Positions 38,416 to 51,009 of a stretch of 64,000 nt of DNA are shown piece by piece. Made by a program: the position numbers and the translations under genes. The DNA comes from Ananas comosus (taxonomy: Eukaryota; Streptophyta; Magnoliopsida; Poales; Bromeliaceae). Positions within the stretch are counted from its first letter, which is position 1. Every line of letters begins with the position of its first letter. A model generated the notes under the pieces. That model saw nothing but the letters and a program-made list of their open reading frames with translations, made no database searches and was not told where the DNA came from. Location of the stretch: the NCBI RefSeq assembly GCF_001540865.1, contig NC_033627.1:13815544-13879543 (forward strand). The letters run 5' to 3'.

Positions 38416-38585
38416 AGAGCTAGGCTCCTATGCTTTCGAAAGTACGAGAGGCCCCGTGCTTGTAAGTTGTTTTCGATGATGGGACATCCGATTCGGCTAT
38501 CGGTTCCGTTAAATTTAATCTAGGCTATTGGAACTATCTAAAAATCAAATTTCATAATTTTTTAATTTCGTTTGTCTAGTGAAAT
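38416..38585. mobile_element. Truncated second copy of the same foldback element
   Basis: Repeats the left ~170 bp of 37869-38415 in the same orientation and stops at the phrase TTTGTCTAGTG, where a (TA)n run begins. Probably an abortive insertion or deletion product. Confidence 0.75.
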
Positions 38586-39165
38586 ATATATATATATATA
38601 TATATCACGACAAAATCAACAGCCGTAATATTTCTCATCTCTCCTACTAAGGTTTTTCAAAACTTAGACCCGGTAGTTTTGGAGTGTAATCTCCACGCGT
38701 TATTTCCATTTTTTGACTCATTCTTTTCTATTTATCCACCTATGAAAATATTCTCTTTCGAATTATTTTAGCCAATGAAATTAAACTTATCATTTCGAAT
38801 TACAAAAAAAAATTACATCATGTACGGTAAAAAAATTAATTAATTAATTTTTTTATTTTAATATATAACATTACATTCCGTATACGAGTCAAAAAACAAT
38901 ATAGCTTAATAATAGCAAATGACATTAAGTAATTTTAATTCAGTTGATTAAATTATTAAAATTTAAACATATAAATAAAAAATTATGGGTGTTTGTTATA
39001 AAAAATATCTGGGAAATATCCCCATGTTTAATTCCTCCTTAAAATACTTTTCACAACTAGGGTTTCTACTTTACGATATACACACTCAAAAACCAAAACC
39101 AAAAAAAAAGAAAAAAGAAAAAAGAAAAAAAAAAAAAAAAAAAAAAGAAGAAAAGAGGTTGTAAA

Positions 39166-39441
39166 ATGAGGGTGGGCGTAGAGAACCTCATGGGGAGGTT
39201 CTTCTATGCGGACGTGGAGGAGAATGCGACGGTGGGGACGCTGAAGAGGGAGATCGCGACCGTCGATGCGACGCTGCACGAGAGCCGCTTGATCCTGATG
39301 CTCCCTACCGGCCGTCTGATGACGGATGAACGGCGCGCGCTGGCCGAGTACGGTGTGCTCGACGGGTCCATCGTGTACCTCTTCTTCACCTCCGCACCAA
39401 TCGATCCCCATTGGCTCGCTTATTTTCAGGATTTTTTTTAG
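39166..39441 (+). CDS. Small ubiquitin-like protein, single exon
   Basis: A 91-residue frame, MRVGVENLMGRFFY ... AYFQDFF, with ubiquitin-fold spacing: a beta-hairpin start, VGTLKREIATVDATL resembling the ubiquitin helix, RLILMLPTGRLMTDERRALAEYGVLDGSIVYLFF matching the [27 protein letters not shown] region. GC-rich relative to its AT-rich flanks, which supports real coding. There is no C-terminal Gly-Gly, so it is unlikely to be conjugated; it would be a Ubl-domain stand-alone. A 25-nt A-rich run lies just upstream. It could be a lineage-specific gene or a decaying fragment. About 4.4 kb from polyubiquitin. Confidence 0.65.
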   Translation: MRVGVENLMGRFFYADVEENATVGTLKREIATVDATLHESRLILMLPTGRLMTDERRALAEYGVLDGSIVYLFFTSAPIDPHWLAYFQDFF

Positions 39442-42400
39442 TTTTTTTTTTTAAATAGAGAGTAATAATGTTTTTTATTATTATTACTATGAATTTTTGG
39501 CTTTTTATTTTTATTTTTATTTTATTTTTTGGGGTATAAAGAGATTACGTAGTTGCAAATTATTGTAAAATTGATTTGTTACGTATCTCAAATGGAAAAA
39601 AAAAAGAAAAAAGGAAAGGTGAAAATATAGGGGTTTGATTTATTTGATCTTCAAACTTAGCAGGATATTTATACTTTCTCTCTGTACTCAATTTCTTATT
39701 TATAATATTTGTTATTAATTACCATTCGATTATATCAACATCCATGGTTATTTTATTTTAATTTAAAGCTGAAAATAAAAAATCTCGAAAGACTCAATAT
39801 ATAATATAGAACAAAATTGAAAAAAAAAATTGAGGGACTAAACATGCAATATAAAAACATTAGTTCATTTTAGTTTATTAAGAAGGGTTAAAAAATAAAG
39901 TTGTGTTGAAATACTATTAGTAGCAAATGAATTTTGTTGTTATTAGTAGCAAACATTAGTTCATTTTTTACTTTGATTTTAAAATCGGTAAATATAAATA
40001 GAGTTAAATTAGTCGACGGCACTTTTACCGTCTTAAGTGTAAGTGACGAAAAACTTGATAGTCGATATCAAAGGTTTCAAGTATGAAGCTTGATTGCTTC
40101 ACATTTTCAGCTAAATTTATTTTTTCAAACAATAGATCAGATATGATCAATATATTACCATTCTCTCTTAAAAAAAAAAAAAAAGTTTACTTTGGGAAAC
40201 TTCACTATACAAACACATACCTAGTTTTGACCCCGCACGCTATAATTATTCAAAACTGTGCAAATGTAGTGCACATGTTACTGTTCAAAACAGGGCTTCA
40301 GATAAAATCATCTTCGATCATCTGGTCCCGTTCTTCTTACCCAGACTTCTAAAAATATCTATATCTAAAAATATATGTATATTAATCCGATATATGAGGT
40401 ACGAGCTCTAAATTTATTTAAGTTCGTACGTGTGGTAACTTGAACATCTAAAATTAGATCACTTGCCTACGAGATTACCAGTGATTTGGTAATTTATGAA
40501 TTTTTTTTCAAAAGTTTTAACTGGTAGTTATTTGGACACGCGAAAACCCCTCTTCATTGCGCACATGATAGAAAAAATTGCTGTCCCCTGCAACTTTAAT
40601 GACGAGTATATCGCATTTAAGCTTTGTCCATTGTCATGTTGGAATTAATTATATATCGCTATTTATCTTCAAAGAGTTACCGCAAAGGTCTGAAGTTCGA
40701 GCCTAGTGTTGATATTCTGAACAGTTGTTCTAAGATGTTAAGACCAATCTCAAGATTTGTTTGGCTCACCTATTTTAGGATCTGGAATCAAATTGAAATA
40801 GTCTGATTTCGATAATATTTGTTTGTTTTATAGGAATCGAATTTTAATTCTTATTCTATTCTGAAATGAAAATAATCCAATTCATTATGATCCAAACTTA
40901 AACCAAATATTTTTGGATGAATTGTCATCTCATTTTTCATGCTAATATTGCAATTCAATTTTATTTTCCAATTCCATTCTAATCATAGACCAAACATGCC
41001 TTCAAACTATTTTCTGTTAAACTGATACATATTTTTGGTAGTGTTACCATATATATTACATGCCATATATATACCATATAATATATATATATATATACTA
41101 CTATTTATATTATATATATATGGTAACAGGCAGTATGATATAATATCCAATTTAAGTTATTGTTCCTTCAAGATCCTTATTTTGATTCTTACGTTTATTA
41201 TTTCATAGCTAATATTTCCGCTTCAAAAGTTATTATTTCATAGCTAATTTAAATTATTAGACCCCTCATTCCTACATAAGATGTAGGGACTATCATTATT
41301 TAGAATAGTTGGTTATTTATTTGTTTTATTTTATTTTTTTAGATGTTGGTTTTGTTTAAAAGAGTTATCCTACGGGTATGAGTTGTTCTATAGTGTGTTA
41401 AGACTAAATTAAGACCACATCAATCCTATTGGATAGATATTTACATCTCTTTTGTTTTATCTTCAGTTAATGTGCATTGTAGCATTACATAGTATTTCTA
41501 AATTATTGCATAATAAATCATTCTTTTGAGCTTAATTTGAGTGCCATAAAAATTGGGAGTGCTCGATCTTCAGGTGTGAACTTCAAAAAGAAAAAAGAAT
41601 AATGAAAACGATAGAAGAGATAGCGAGTACAGTTCCAGCGTCCTTAGATTTGACCGATGAGAGCGAAATCTTAACCATAAGATCATGTCATTAGAAGATT
41701 AGTTTATGCAAATCGTGGTATAACAACCTCCACACAACCAGATTTCTATTGTTCTTTATAGAAAATTTATGACACAATCAGATCTCTACAAAATCTGCAG
41801 ATTAGTAACTAATGTGGTGGACCAAAGTTTACATTGAAAGTGGTGGACCAAAGTTTACATTGAAAATTAATTAAATTAAGTTTATGGGAGAGATTCTCAT
41901 AGCTGGGAGAGTGGGGATCATCTACGCACACCCCCACCCCCTCGTACGTACGCGCATATGTTGCAAAATTTACGCCTAAGGCTTTGGAGATGCCCACGTG
42001 ATTTGTCGACCCACATTATGCACCTTTTTATGGTTTTTTGGACCACGACACATGACTCAGCATATGTCACGCGTATAATTAAAAATTTAAATATCGTGAC
42101 ACGAGATAGAACGGTACAATATATATATATATAACACTATATCAATATATGTTAGTTATAAAAAAATATATATACTGACATATAACGGTAAAATATTCTA
42201 ATTAATTATTATATATTTTTATCAAATATTTTAAAATTTATTGAGAAAATTATATATTAATTTTTTTAAAAAAATTTTTGAACTGTGTTATCGGCACGGA
42301 AGCTGTATGTAATGCGGCCCATACCAACGGACATTTAAATTCTTACTTACAATAGCCGAAAAAGTTTTTTCTATAACAGATATGCTACGTACGTACGCAA

Positions 42401-44687
42401 TATTAATTTATATTTTGTGCTTTATAAAGCTCGATTAATCTCAATATAATATAATGATTTAATGATCCATATAAAATTCATACTTTGAGCAGTGAAAATT
42501 AAGTCAAAGAGTTCGAAGTTTAATTAAAAGGTTTAGAAAGAAAAGATTTTGTTTGCATACCGTTTTGCAAAATAGAATATCTTTATGAAATATATGTTAC
42601 TTAGATGATTTTCTCCGGGCACAAAATGAGATTTGAGAAATTATTGTATGCAAAACCATAAATTTATCTTACAGCATATATAGCCTTTAAGTTCAAATTC
42701 AGATGACTCAAATTAAATAAAATAAAAAAACCTATTAAATATAACTATAACATATACTGTAAAAATAATGATTTTTACAATGTTGACATGTTTTTTTTTC
42801 TTTTGAGTAATAACCCCCAGGGACTTTTATTCAAGAAAAAATAATGTGGGCATGTTTGGTGTTGTAGGTGATCATGTAATGACTTGTATTTAGATATTAT
42901 GTTAACTATCTTTATGGTTCAAGGGCCCTGTGTATATATTGCTGCTCATGCAATAATTTACACACAAACACAAAGAGAGAGAGAGGATAATATATGGAGT
43001 TGGTTACAGTAGAGGTGTAGCAGGATGTCATGTGATATGCTGGGGCTCTCATGAGTGTGGAGAGAGAGATAGAGAGAGAGAAAGAGAGAGATCATGGGTT
43101 AGAGAGTGAGAGAGCAATGTCTCATTACTTCCATGTTGGTGGTTTATCTCCACCATAATGTATGTGTGGTACTTGTTCATCTGTCTACCTCTTATCTTAA
43201 TTACCTTCTCTCTCACTCTCTCTTCTCTTACATTTTCATTTCTCCTGCCAATGTGTTTGCATCTCCTCTTCCTTTCATAAACCATCTCCACCCTTTCCAG
43301 ATAAGTATTATATAAATCAGTTTATAGTTATTAAAAAAAATGTTTACATATATATCTTAGTTAGTTCTAACACTTAAATATAAGCATATTCCTATTTCTT
43401 ATTTTTTTTCAAAAGAATTTCGGTACCAGTGGCATAGGCTCTTGTCGAGAGTTTGTAGGTGGAGTGTGACATGTTGTGTACTATGTCATGCCAATATATG
43501 CCGATAATAAAAATACCTGTTCATCTGCCGACAAATTATGTTGATATTTTATGGCATAAAATATTTATTTTTTACACCAGTATATTCTAATTAGTTATGC
43601 ACTTTGTTAAAATAGTTATTTGCTATTTCAAAAACAGAGTATGTTGAGATGCTGAAATATAGGCACTTAAAACCTGGTTTCTTCGTCATGAGCTTCAGTG
43701 CATGCATGTACCAAAAACTTAAGTAATTAAATTAACTAGCTAATTAATATAAGTACCAATTTAGCTCCAAGTGTTTCAAGAAGCGCACTTCAACTTTATT
43801 TTAGGGCACAATATGACTTCTCAAGAAAGAAAAGGATAGCAAAATAATAAGTGTTTAATATTTAAAGTGTAGTCATTTTCAAGTTAAAAATTTTAATTTG
43901 ACGCAGACATTTAACCATTGTCGGCAAATTAAGATCAGAGGCTCAAGCATGGCTTTAGGGATCGATTAATCAACAATATTAATCATTAATTTGTAGGTAA
44001 AGTAGAGGCAAAAGGGAGGTGTTTGAAATGTGTGACATAATTCATTAAGAGTGTCACGTTCCTAATTAATCTATTAATAAGACCGTAGAGCTAATTATAA
44101 GCTAGCCGTACGTGTTATCTTTCGGTCCATTTTGTGATTGCATTTGCGTGTCCCACAAAAATCTGATCACCAATCACTTACCGATTCGATTCATTGCATG
44201 CGATTCTATGATTGCTAAACCAGTTTTGGCATATATTGCGTACGTATGTACGTAGCTAGGTATTATTTTTTCCAACTAAAATGATTAGGTTTCATAAATC
44301 TGATCTGTCTTTTTAAATTGATTTGTACGCGATTGATTCTGTAGTAACAATAAATAACAATATATATATATATATATGTATTCATGATCTCGCTGCTTGC
44401 ACAGGGTGGGAGGCGTGGACAAAGCGTGTGGAGAGACGTGGCCATACCACAATTGCATATATATGAGCCGAGACACAATATTGAGCTCTCAACGTTTCCT
44501 TAGAACCCTCCACACATCTACACAAGTGCCATCTCTCTTTGGTCCCCCCTAAACCAAAATACCCACGCGAGCTTCTTAACTCTCTCTCTCTCTCTCTCTC
44601 TAGATCTCTCTCTCTCTTGAGTATCTTTGCATTGCTTTTCTCACTCTATTTAAGGTAAATATATGTAGAGAGAATGAGGAGATAATC

Positions 44688-44737
<50 letters not shown>

Positions 44738-45280
44738 AGAGGGAATTGTAATAGAGTGGAGGCATTTGGGAGCTTGGTAGGAATTTTTCCACTGGGGTCA
44801 GGTACTAATTAATCCTACATTTTATATGTTGAGCATAAACATTAATAATACTATCTTTTTAATTAATTGATAGCTTAAATTTTTTTACGATACGTGGTTG
44901 TTTCTGTTAATTATTTTAATATGATGTCAGAACAAGAGATTTTGAGTTCGAATCCCATTCGACTTGTTATCCATTATAGTGGAAGCTTTTGGAGGTAACT
45001 GATTATTTCGTTTTTTTTTTTTACATTATTTTGTTTAATTCCATGCATATAATAACCCTAAATTTTAATGACCATGTTTGTGTCGTAAAGATTAATTTTC
45101 CATCCTTTTCGACTAAATTGATTTTTCATTTTTTTAGATACTTTAGATACTATGGTATCAGAGAATCTAGTCCTAATTAATTAATTAGCCCACTTCTACA
45201 TTATTTTATATAACATTTTTATTTATAAAAATAAGATAAAAAGATAGTAAGAATATGCGTAGAGGAGTCGTGATAATGCG
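39442..45280. other. Long intergenic stretch
   Basis: No gene recognised across about 5.8 kb. AT-rich, with (TA)n patches near 41080-41120 and 42120, a GA-rich zone at 42970-43100 and the CT/GA microsatellites at 44580-44734. 41815-41870 holds a 28-bp direct repeat (GTGGTGGACCAAAGTTTACA twice). A CT-rich stretch at 44500-44800 ending in a donor-like CAG|GTACTA resembles a leader exon and might belong to the GA2ox transcript, but this is unproven. Confidence 0.45.
44580..44734. repeat. (CT)n and (GA)n microsatellites
   Basis: A (CT)n run at about 44580-44618 and a 45-nt (GA)n run at 44690-44734; the two are complementary and could pair into a hairpin in a transcript. Confidence 0.9.
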
Positions 45281-45794
45281 CACTACAACAGAATTAGGTT
45301 ATAGGGATACATGTTTGGGACACTTTTGAGTAAGTGTTCCATTTATACTAAAACTTAAAAACGCATATACTAATACCTAAATATAAAGCCCAATCCAACC
45401 AAAAATAAAAGATTACTCTACTCAACCCACCACACCCAGTCCATTTGGTCCGATTACAAACAGAAAAGAAAAAAAAAAGAAAAATCAATTACCATCTTCT
45501 CTTCTCTCTTCACTCAATCCACTGAAATTCTAGACGAAGAGCCTTTACTGTCGTCCTCCTCCGCCACCGCAGCCAACGAGATAGAGTTTTGGCGGTTGCT
45601 AAATGCTTAAATAAGTGTTGGTAAATTAGTAGCACTCTTTTAGGTTATAGCGACACTCTTTAACTGTCACTATATACCTAGCGACCCCACATATAGCAAC
45701 ACTTTTTAAAAGTGTCGGTAATTTTAGCTAGTAGCACTTTTTTGACATGTGCCTATATTTAAAAGTGTCGCTATAGACCGTTTTTGTTGTAGTA
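45281..45794. mobile_element. CACTA (En/Spm-like) MITE, 514 bp
   Basis: Begins CACTACAACAGAATTAGG and ends TTTTTGTTGTAGTA, with the 3-bp target duplication GCG (45278-45280 and 45795-45797), as in CACTA transposons. Subterminal AGTGTCGCTATA-type repeats occur in both arms. No transposase; non-autonomous. Confidence 0.85.
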
Positions 45795-46662
45795 GCGGTA
45801 GATTTGACTCGGACGTTGGTCCAAAAACATAGAGATGTATTGTATGCTGGTGCATTGTCATCGTCAATAAGGAGTAAAAATTAAACTCTTTTTTTAGTGG
45901 GCACATATGTTCAAATCCCCATCTCCCCCCCCCCTATATTCATTTTTTGTCACCTACAAAAACGAGTCAACTAATTTGTACTTTTAACTGACCGTCCCTA
46001 GAGCAAGTGACAAAGGGCTCGGTGGTTAGTACCGGAGACCCAAGTTCGAATCCTAATTAATTCACATTTTCAGTTAAGTTTATTTCTAAATGAAATAAAT
46101 GAAACGGATAGCGTGCTACCTATCTCTCTCAAAAAAAAAAAAAAAAAAAAAAAGTTGTACCTTTCCTAGCTTTGCTCCTTGTATTAGCCATCACACTAAT
46201 TAAGGAGATAAACATAGGCATCTTTAAATTTTAATATTGGTCGATAAAGATTTGACCAAATTCATTGAATTTGATAATTAACTTGTTTTATGAAAAATTA
46301 ATGGCTATTACATGAATCAGCTGAAACTATAGTCAATTTGTTTTAAGCTCCAATTTATTTAGGGCTTCTATATATACCCAATTTAGCTATATGAACATCA
46401 AGAGTTTATATATTAGTTAAAAAAAGATACTTTATTTATGTAGAACAAATTAATCAACAATTATATATGTTACTACTATATCACATGGAATAACGCACCC
46501 TCTTGGTCATGCTGTAAAACACGTATGTTGTACGTATCGAACGAGCCACGCCTACAATTGTGCTTTGTTTTCACCTACCAACTTGTATATATTGATAACG
46601 TTGTGATCTCAATCTCCTCTTCTTGTTCAAGGTTACTAGAGATCAAAACACAGCTGCAACCA
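45795..46662. other. Promoter-side DNA of the GA2ox gene
   Basis: AT-rich, with a C-run at 45925-45934 and a 24-nt A-run near 46131-46153. No TATA box stands out above the AT background. An acceptor-like AACACAG lies 12 bp before the ATG, so a leader intron is possible. Confidence 0.4.
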
Positions 46663-48217
46663 ATGGACTCGGACCCACCACTTCTCTCCACGTACCGCGC
46701 TCTCTTCGACGCCCGCGATCGCGAACGGATCGATCCCGATGCGATCGCCTTGACCGCAGCATCGGACGAGTGTGAGCTTCCCCTCATCGATCTCGACCGT
46801 CTAAACGTAGCTGGTCACGACGGTCGCGACGCGACGGAGAAGTGTAAGAGGGAGATAGTGGAGGCTGCCTCTCAATGGGGCTTCTTCCAGGTGGTGAACC
46901 ACGGCGTGTCCAACGAGCTCATCGCGAGGGTGAGGGAGGAGCAGGTGAGCGTGTTTCGGCGGCCGTTCGCGAAGAAGGCGACGGAGCAGCTTTTGGATTT
47001 CGCCCCCGATAGCTACCGGTGGGGGACGCCGACCGCCTCGTCACCTGACCAGTTGTCGTGGTCGGAGGCATATCATATTCCTCTGACGCCGTCGGCTGCG
47101 CCCGGTCCCACCGAGGGCGCAACCAGGTACCTGTTCTTGTGTCTGGATTTTGCATAACTCTGACGCACGCATATAAAAATATAAGTACTTTTTCATATAT
47201 TAGTGTACAGTAATTTTCTGCTCTCTGCTCTGCTTACTGTCAAACTTGTTTATTACATACGGTAGAAACTATTGCCTGGACCAAGTCCACAATGTCAGCT
47301 TAATTTGGACCACTTTGCGATCTAGCTACTGCACAGTTTCCAAATTTAAAGTCATTTCACATTATTATTCAACCAACAATTTCTTCGACCAAAAAAACAC
47401 GTTATGTATCGTTAAGATTACTTCTTCGATCGAGCACTAGTAAATTAAGGGACAATTAATTATGGACTAATTAATTAAGAAGGAATGCATTCTAATACAG
47501 GCACATAGTCGAGGAGTTTTCGACGGCGATGTCGCGATTAGCGCATAAGCTCGCAGGTATACTCGCGGAGGGATTAGGGGAGGGGGATCAGGGATACATA
47601 AAGGAGAAGTGCACGTGTAATACGTGCTACTTACGGTTAAACCGATATCCACCATGCCCGATTCGTTGTGGGGCATTTGGGTTAACCCCTCACACTGATA
47701 GTGACTTTCTCACCATCTTACACCAGGATCATGTTGGTGGGCTACAGCTTATGCAGGGGAAGAGGTGGCTCACTGTTAAACCTAATCCCCATGCACTCAT
47801 CATCAACATTGGTGACCTGTTCCAGGTACTTAATTAATTATATATATATGGTCTCAAATATATATGCATGTTTAATTAGTTAGTTATCTCTTGTGATCAT
47901 TATGTGGTAACATTTAAGATGTTCTTTTTTTTTTTTGTCTGAATCTATAAATATATATGTATGTATATATGCAGGCATGGAGTAATAACATGTACAAAAG
48001 TGTGGAGCACAGAGTGATGTCCAACGCAAAGCTGGAGAGGTTCTCAGTGGCCTATTTCTTGTGCCCCTCTTATGACACTGTGATACAGAGTTATGCAGAG
48101 CCTGCTATTTACAGGAAATTTAGCTTTGGGGAATATAGAGAGCAAATCAAAGAAGATGTGCGATTAATGGGGCGTAAAATCGGGCTTACAAGGTTCCTTG
48201 CTGTTCAAAGCTTGTGA
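46663..48217 (+). CDS. Gibberellin 2-beta-dioxygenase, C20 type (GA2ox8-like)
   Basis: 2-oxoglutarate/Fe(II) dioxygenase that inactivates gibberellins by 2-beta-hydroxylation. Three exons: 46663-47126, 47501-47825, 47975-48217 (GT-AG), 343 residues. DIOX_N domain with WGFFQVVNHGV (about 73-83); catalytic core with the iron ligands HTDSD and VEHRVM and the 2OG-binding RFS. The phrase YRWGTPTA, LSWSEAYHIPL and the C-terminal FSFGEYREQIKEDVR resemble the C20-GA class (GA2ox7/8) rather than the C19 class, implying GA12/GA53-type substrates. The ATG at 46663 is chosen over the upstream in-frame ATG at 46525, which would add 46 residues unlike the family. Full length, intact. Confidence 0.93.
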
Positions 48218-49398
48218 TAGTAATGAAAAATTTAGATAAAGCAATTGCTTAAAATGCATGTGTTCCACCATTTAACACCATTTGTATATGCCGCGCGCTT
48301 GATTATTTTGGTGTTCAAAGTGATTTAAAATTGTGGGCAAAATTCAACAAAATCCGAGTCTACAATAGTTGTTTGAAACAATTATAAGATTTATATGGCT
48401 TATTCTAACTTTCTATCAGTTTCGATGTTAATACGTATATAATTCTTAAACGAAACGGGTATCATGCTATGCTACGTACTTTTTCTCAAAAAAAATATTT
48501 AGAGGCCACATATTGATCGGGATGGGCCTGTACTTAAAACTCGCTGTGGCATGCGCGCGCCGTAACACTTTTTAACATGTCTCTCTGCATGGATTTTGAA
48601 GCACCGACTCGCATCTCAAAACAACTAATGCTAATCTTTTTTAAAAAAGAAGTAAAGTAACATGTTACTGTTTCATTCAATTGGAAAATAAATGTAGCAA
48701 AAGAATGAGACAACTGGGCCTTAGGAGCCAAAATAAAAGGATTTATAAATCGATCACTAAAATTCGATCAAAAAAAAGCTACGTAGCACAAAAAGAGAGA
48801 CAAAGGTTCCTAAACAAACAAATGTTCAGTAACAAAAATCATGATTGCCGATGAATTTAACGTTCTCAGGGAAATAAGCTGTGACCTATTTTATTGAACA
48901 AAAATTTAGTGGGACCAGTTTCCAACGTAAGACTGTCTTATCTGTTATTCGTTAGGTAAGAGACATAAAATTTAAAATCTTATAAACCGTAATAAAGTGA
49001 TCTTATATTAAGGACTGCCCATAAAATTAATAATTTTTCCATTTCATCTAATTTTTGTCAATGTATATTTTTTTTAGACCATCCAACAAATTTTTCCTAA
49101 TTCGGAAAAGGAAATACAAAGAGAGGAACAGAATGAGAGAGAAAAAAAATTACAAAGCAAAAACGCTCCCCAATATATTATTCAAGAGCATTTCTCATTT
49201 ATTATTATTAGTACCCCCACAGTCCCACACACGATAATGTGTGGCTATTATTTATTTAACAAATTGAGATGCATACATACGTATGCATGTAGTACGTACG
49301 TCCCATGCATACATATACACCATCTTCTCCTTCTTCTTCTTCTTTTACCACCTCTCCATTACCACACCTCCCTCACTCTCTTATACATATATATACTA
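48218..49398. other. Intergenic DNA between GA2ox and 2S albumin
   Basis: 3' UTRs of the two convergent genes and AT-rich DNA; no other gene seen. A CGTACGTAC/GCATGCAT-rich patch lies at 49270-49315, downstream of the albumin gene. Confidence 0.6.
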
Positions 49399-49905
49399 CT
49401 ACCACCCTTCTCCGCGAATACGGCAATACTCCGGGCGCATGCCGCACATCGACGGTAGCCGCTCCGCCTTCCTCATCATCTCCTCCATCGGCCCCCTGCA
49501 GGCGCCGCCGCCGCCTCCTCCTTCTCCTCCCTCTCCTCCCTCCCCCTCCTCCTCCATCATCTCCTTCATCATCTCCTTTACCGCCTCACACCGACACCCC
49601 TCGCTCACCGCCCTCAGCTCCCGGCAGCACTTCTCCTTCATGCTCATCTGGTTCGTCGTTGCCGACATCGCCAACACGCCACGCCCGAACTTTTCTCCCC
49701 CACCGCCACTCATGCTCTTCATGAAATTCTTGCACGGTTGCATCGGGCACTGCTGCACCTCCCGTCGGCACCGCTCGGACAGGTTCTCGTCACCGTCAAA
49801 CTCGTCCCTTGCGCCGTAGAAGTAGGCATCGGTCGTGAGAGTGGATGCGAGGATTGCGAGAAGGGCGGCGATGGCGGTGAGCTTAAGAGTGTTTGAGGTC
49901 GCCAT
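49399..49905 (-). CDS. 2S albumin seed storage protein
   Basis: Small sulfur-rich storage protein of protein storage vacuoles, made as a preproprotein and cut into two chains. Single exon, 168 residues. Signal peptide (about 1-27, LTAIAALLAILAS), a short acidic propeptide with Tyr/Phe, then the Cys framework: ERC, QQC/QPC, KCC, GCRC, SMC, EYC. That is the conserved C..C..CC..CxC..C..C pattern plus two extra Cys (one in QPC, one in ACRG), ten in total. Between CxC and the last pair is an unusual Met/Glu then Gly-rich insertion (KEMMKEMMEEEGEGGEGG). A TATATATA box lies about 75 bp upstream (49976-49986 on the plus strand). RY-like ATGCATGCAT motifs occur 840-900 bp upstream. Confidence 0.9.
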   Translation of the reverse strand: MATSNTLKLTAIAALLAILASTLTTDAYFYGARDEFDGDENLSERCRREVQQCPMQPCKNFMKSMSGGGGEKFGRGVLAMSATTNQMSMKEKCCRELRAVSEGCRCEAVKEMMKEMMEEEGEGGEGGEGGGGGGACRGPMEEMMRKAERLPSMCGMRPEYCRIRGEGW

Positions 49906-51009
49906 AGGTGATGGTGTGTATGAAGTTCTTAGGTATGTAATGGTATGGGGGGAGATGAGGAAGGTGTGGAGGGGTGTATATATATACAGAGGAGAGGTAG
50001 GGGATGGGTTAATTGGTGTGGAGGGTTTACCACATGACGACTAATTAATGCTTTGGGTATAACCTATTTAATAATTCACAGCTCTCTTATTGAAGAATAT
50101 ATATTGTTTTAACATTATTAATGTGTTAACAAATCAATATTATAAATTATATGAATAAATTAATAATAATTCTCTAATTCATAAGGATCAATATATTAAC
50201 AATATATAAGGAGAATTATTTATTAAACACCTCCTATATTTGTTGACATATTGCTTTACACTACAAAAGCTTATCTATATAGCCTAGTTTAAATGTCAGG
50301 ATAAGTTATATATATATCTAGCTAATAATATGTTTCACGATATAAATTTTTGTTTTTGTTTTACCTGCGTTTACTATAATTTTATCAGGACATTGTGTTC
50401 CACTTTTAACATCATTCATTTTATTCTTAGAAAAAATAACAAGGAAGGTAATTAAATTTAGCATACCATTATAGATCAAATCATGCACCTATATATGCAA
50501 GCACTTTATGATCTATTTACCATATATTATAATTATGTAATTGAAAAAAAAACATTTGTGCATCCAAACAGATTAATTCTAGGTGGTGCATTAACATAAA
50601 AGCATATTGAAAAACCGCTAAAGAAACAGCTAGCCTTGGCTACTAGCTAGTGTACTCTTCCTTAAAGGGGGCTTTGCTTTGGTGGAGAGCGAGGAGAACG
50701 CATGAAGAGATCAGGGTTACACGTGAAGGTCGAGGTGGGAGATGCATGCATGGGGACGAAGACGAATGAAGGGTGTGTTTGGAGCTTTGCTAACCGGAAC
50801 ATGCATGCGTGGTGTGTTGGTAAGAGAGAGGGGACACATCACGCATGGGATGATATGGTTTTTCATGTGATGAGTACAAATACACTCTAGCTGCCGCGGC
50901 TATATTAATATACATTTATTATTATTATTATTATTATCATCATTGTCTATCGTATTGGCTCAAATCCATTTACATGTTAGGTCTATCATGTGGCATCTTG
51001 CTGTTCAAT
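49906..51009. other. Upstream region of 2S albumin
   Basis: No gene. Two RY-like repeats, GATGCATGCATGG near 50740 and ACATGCATGCGTG near 50800, are the type bound by ABI3/FUS3-class B3 factors in seed promoters, though they lie far upstream. An ATT triplet repeat is at 50915-50940. Confidence 0.45.
49976..49986 (-). promoter_or_regulatory. TATA box of the 2S albumin gene
   Basis: TATATATATAC on the minus strand, roughly 70-80 bp before the ATG at 49905; a normal distance for a short leader. Confidence 0.5.

Noticed and set aside
42970..43320. Possible microRNA precursor in GA- and CT-rich DNA
   Set aside because: No match to a microRNA I can recall, and the pairing is only between simple repeats.
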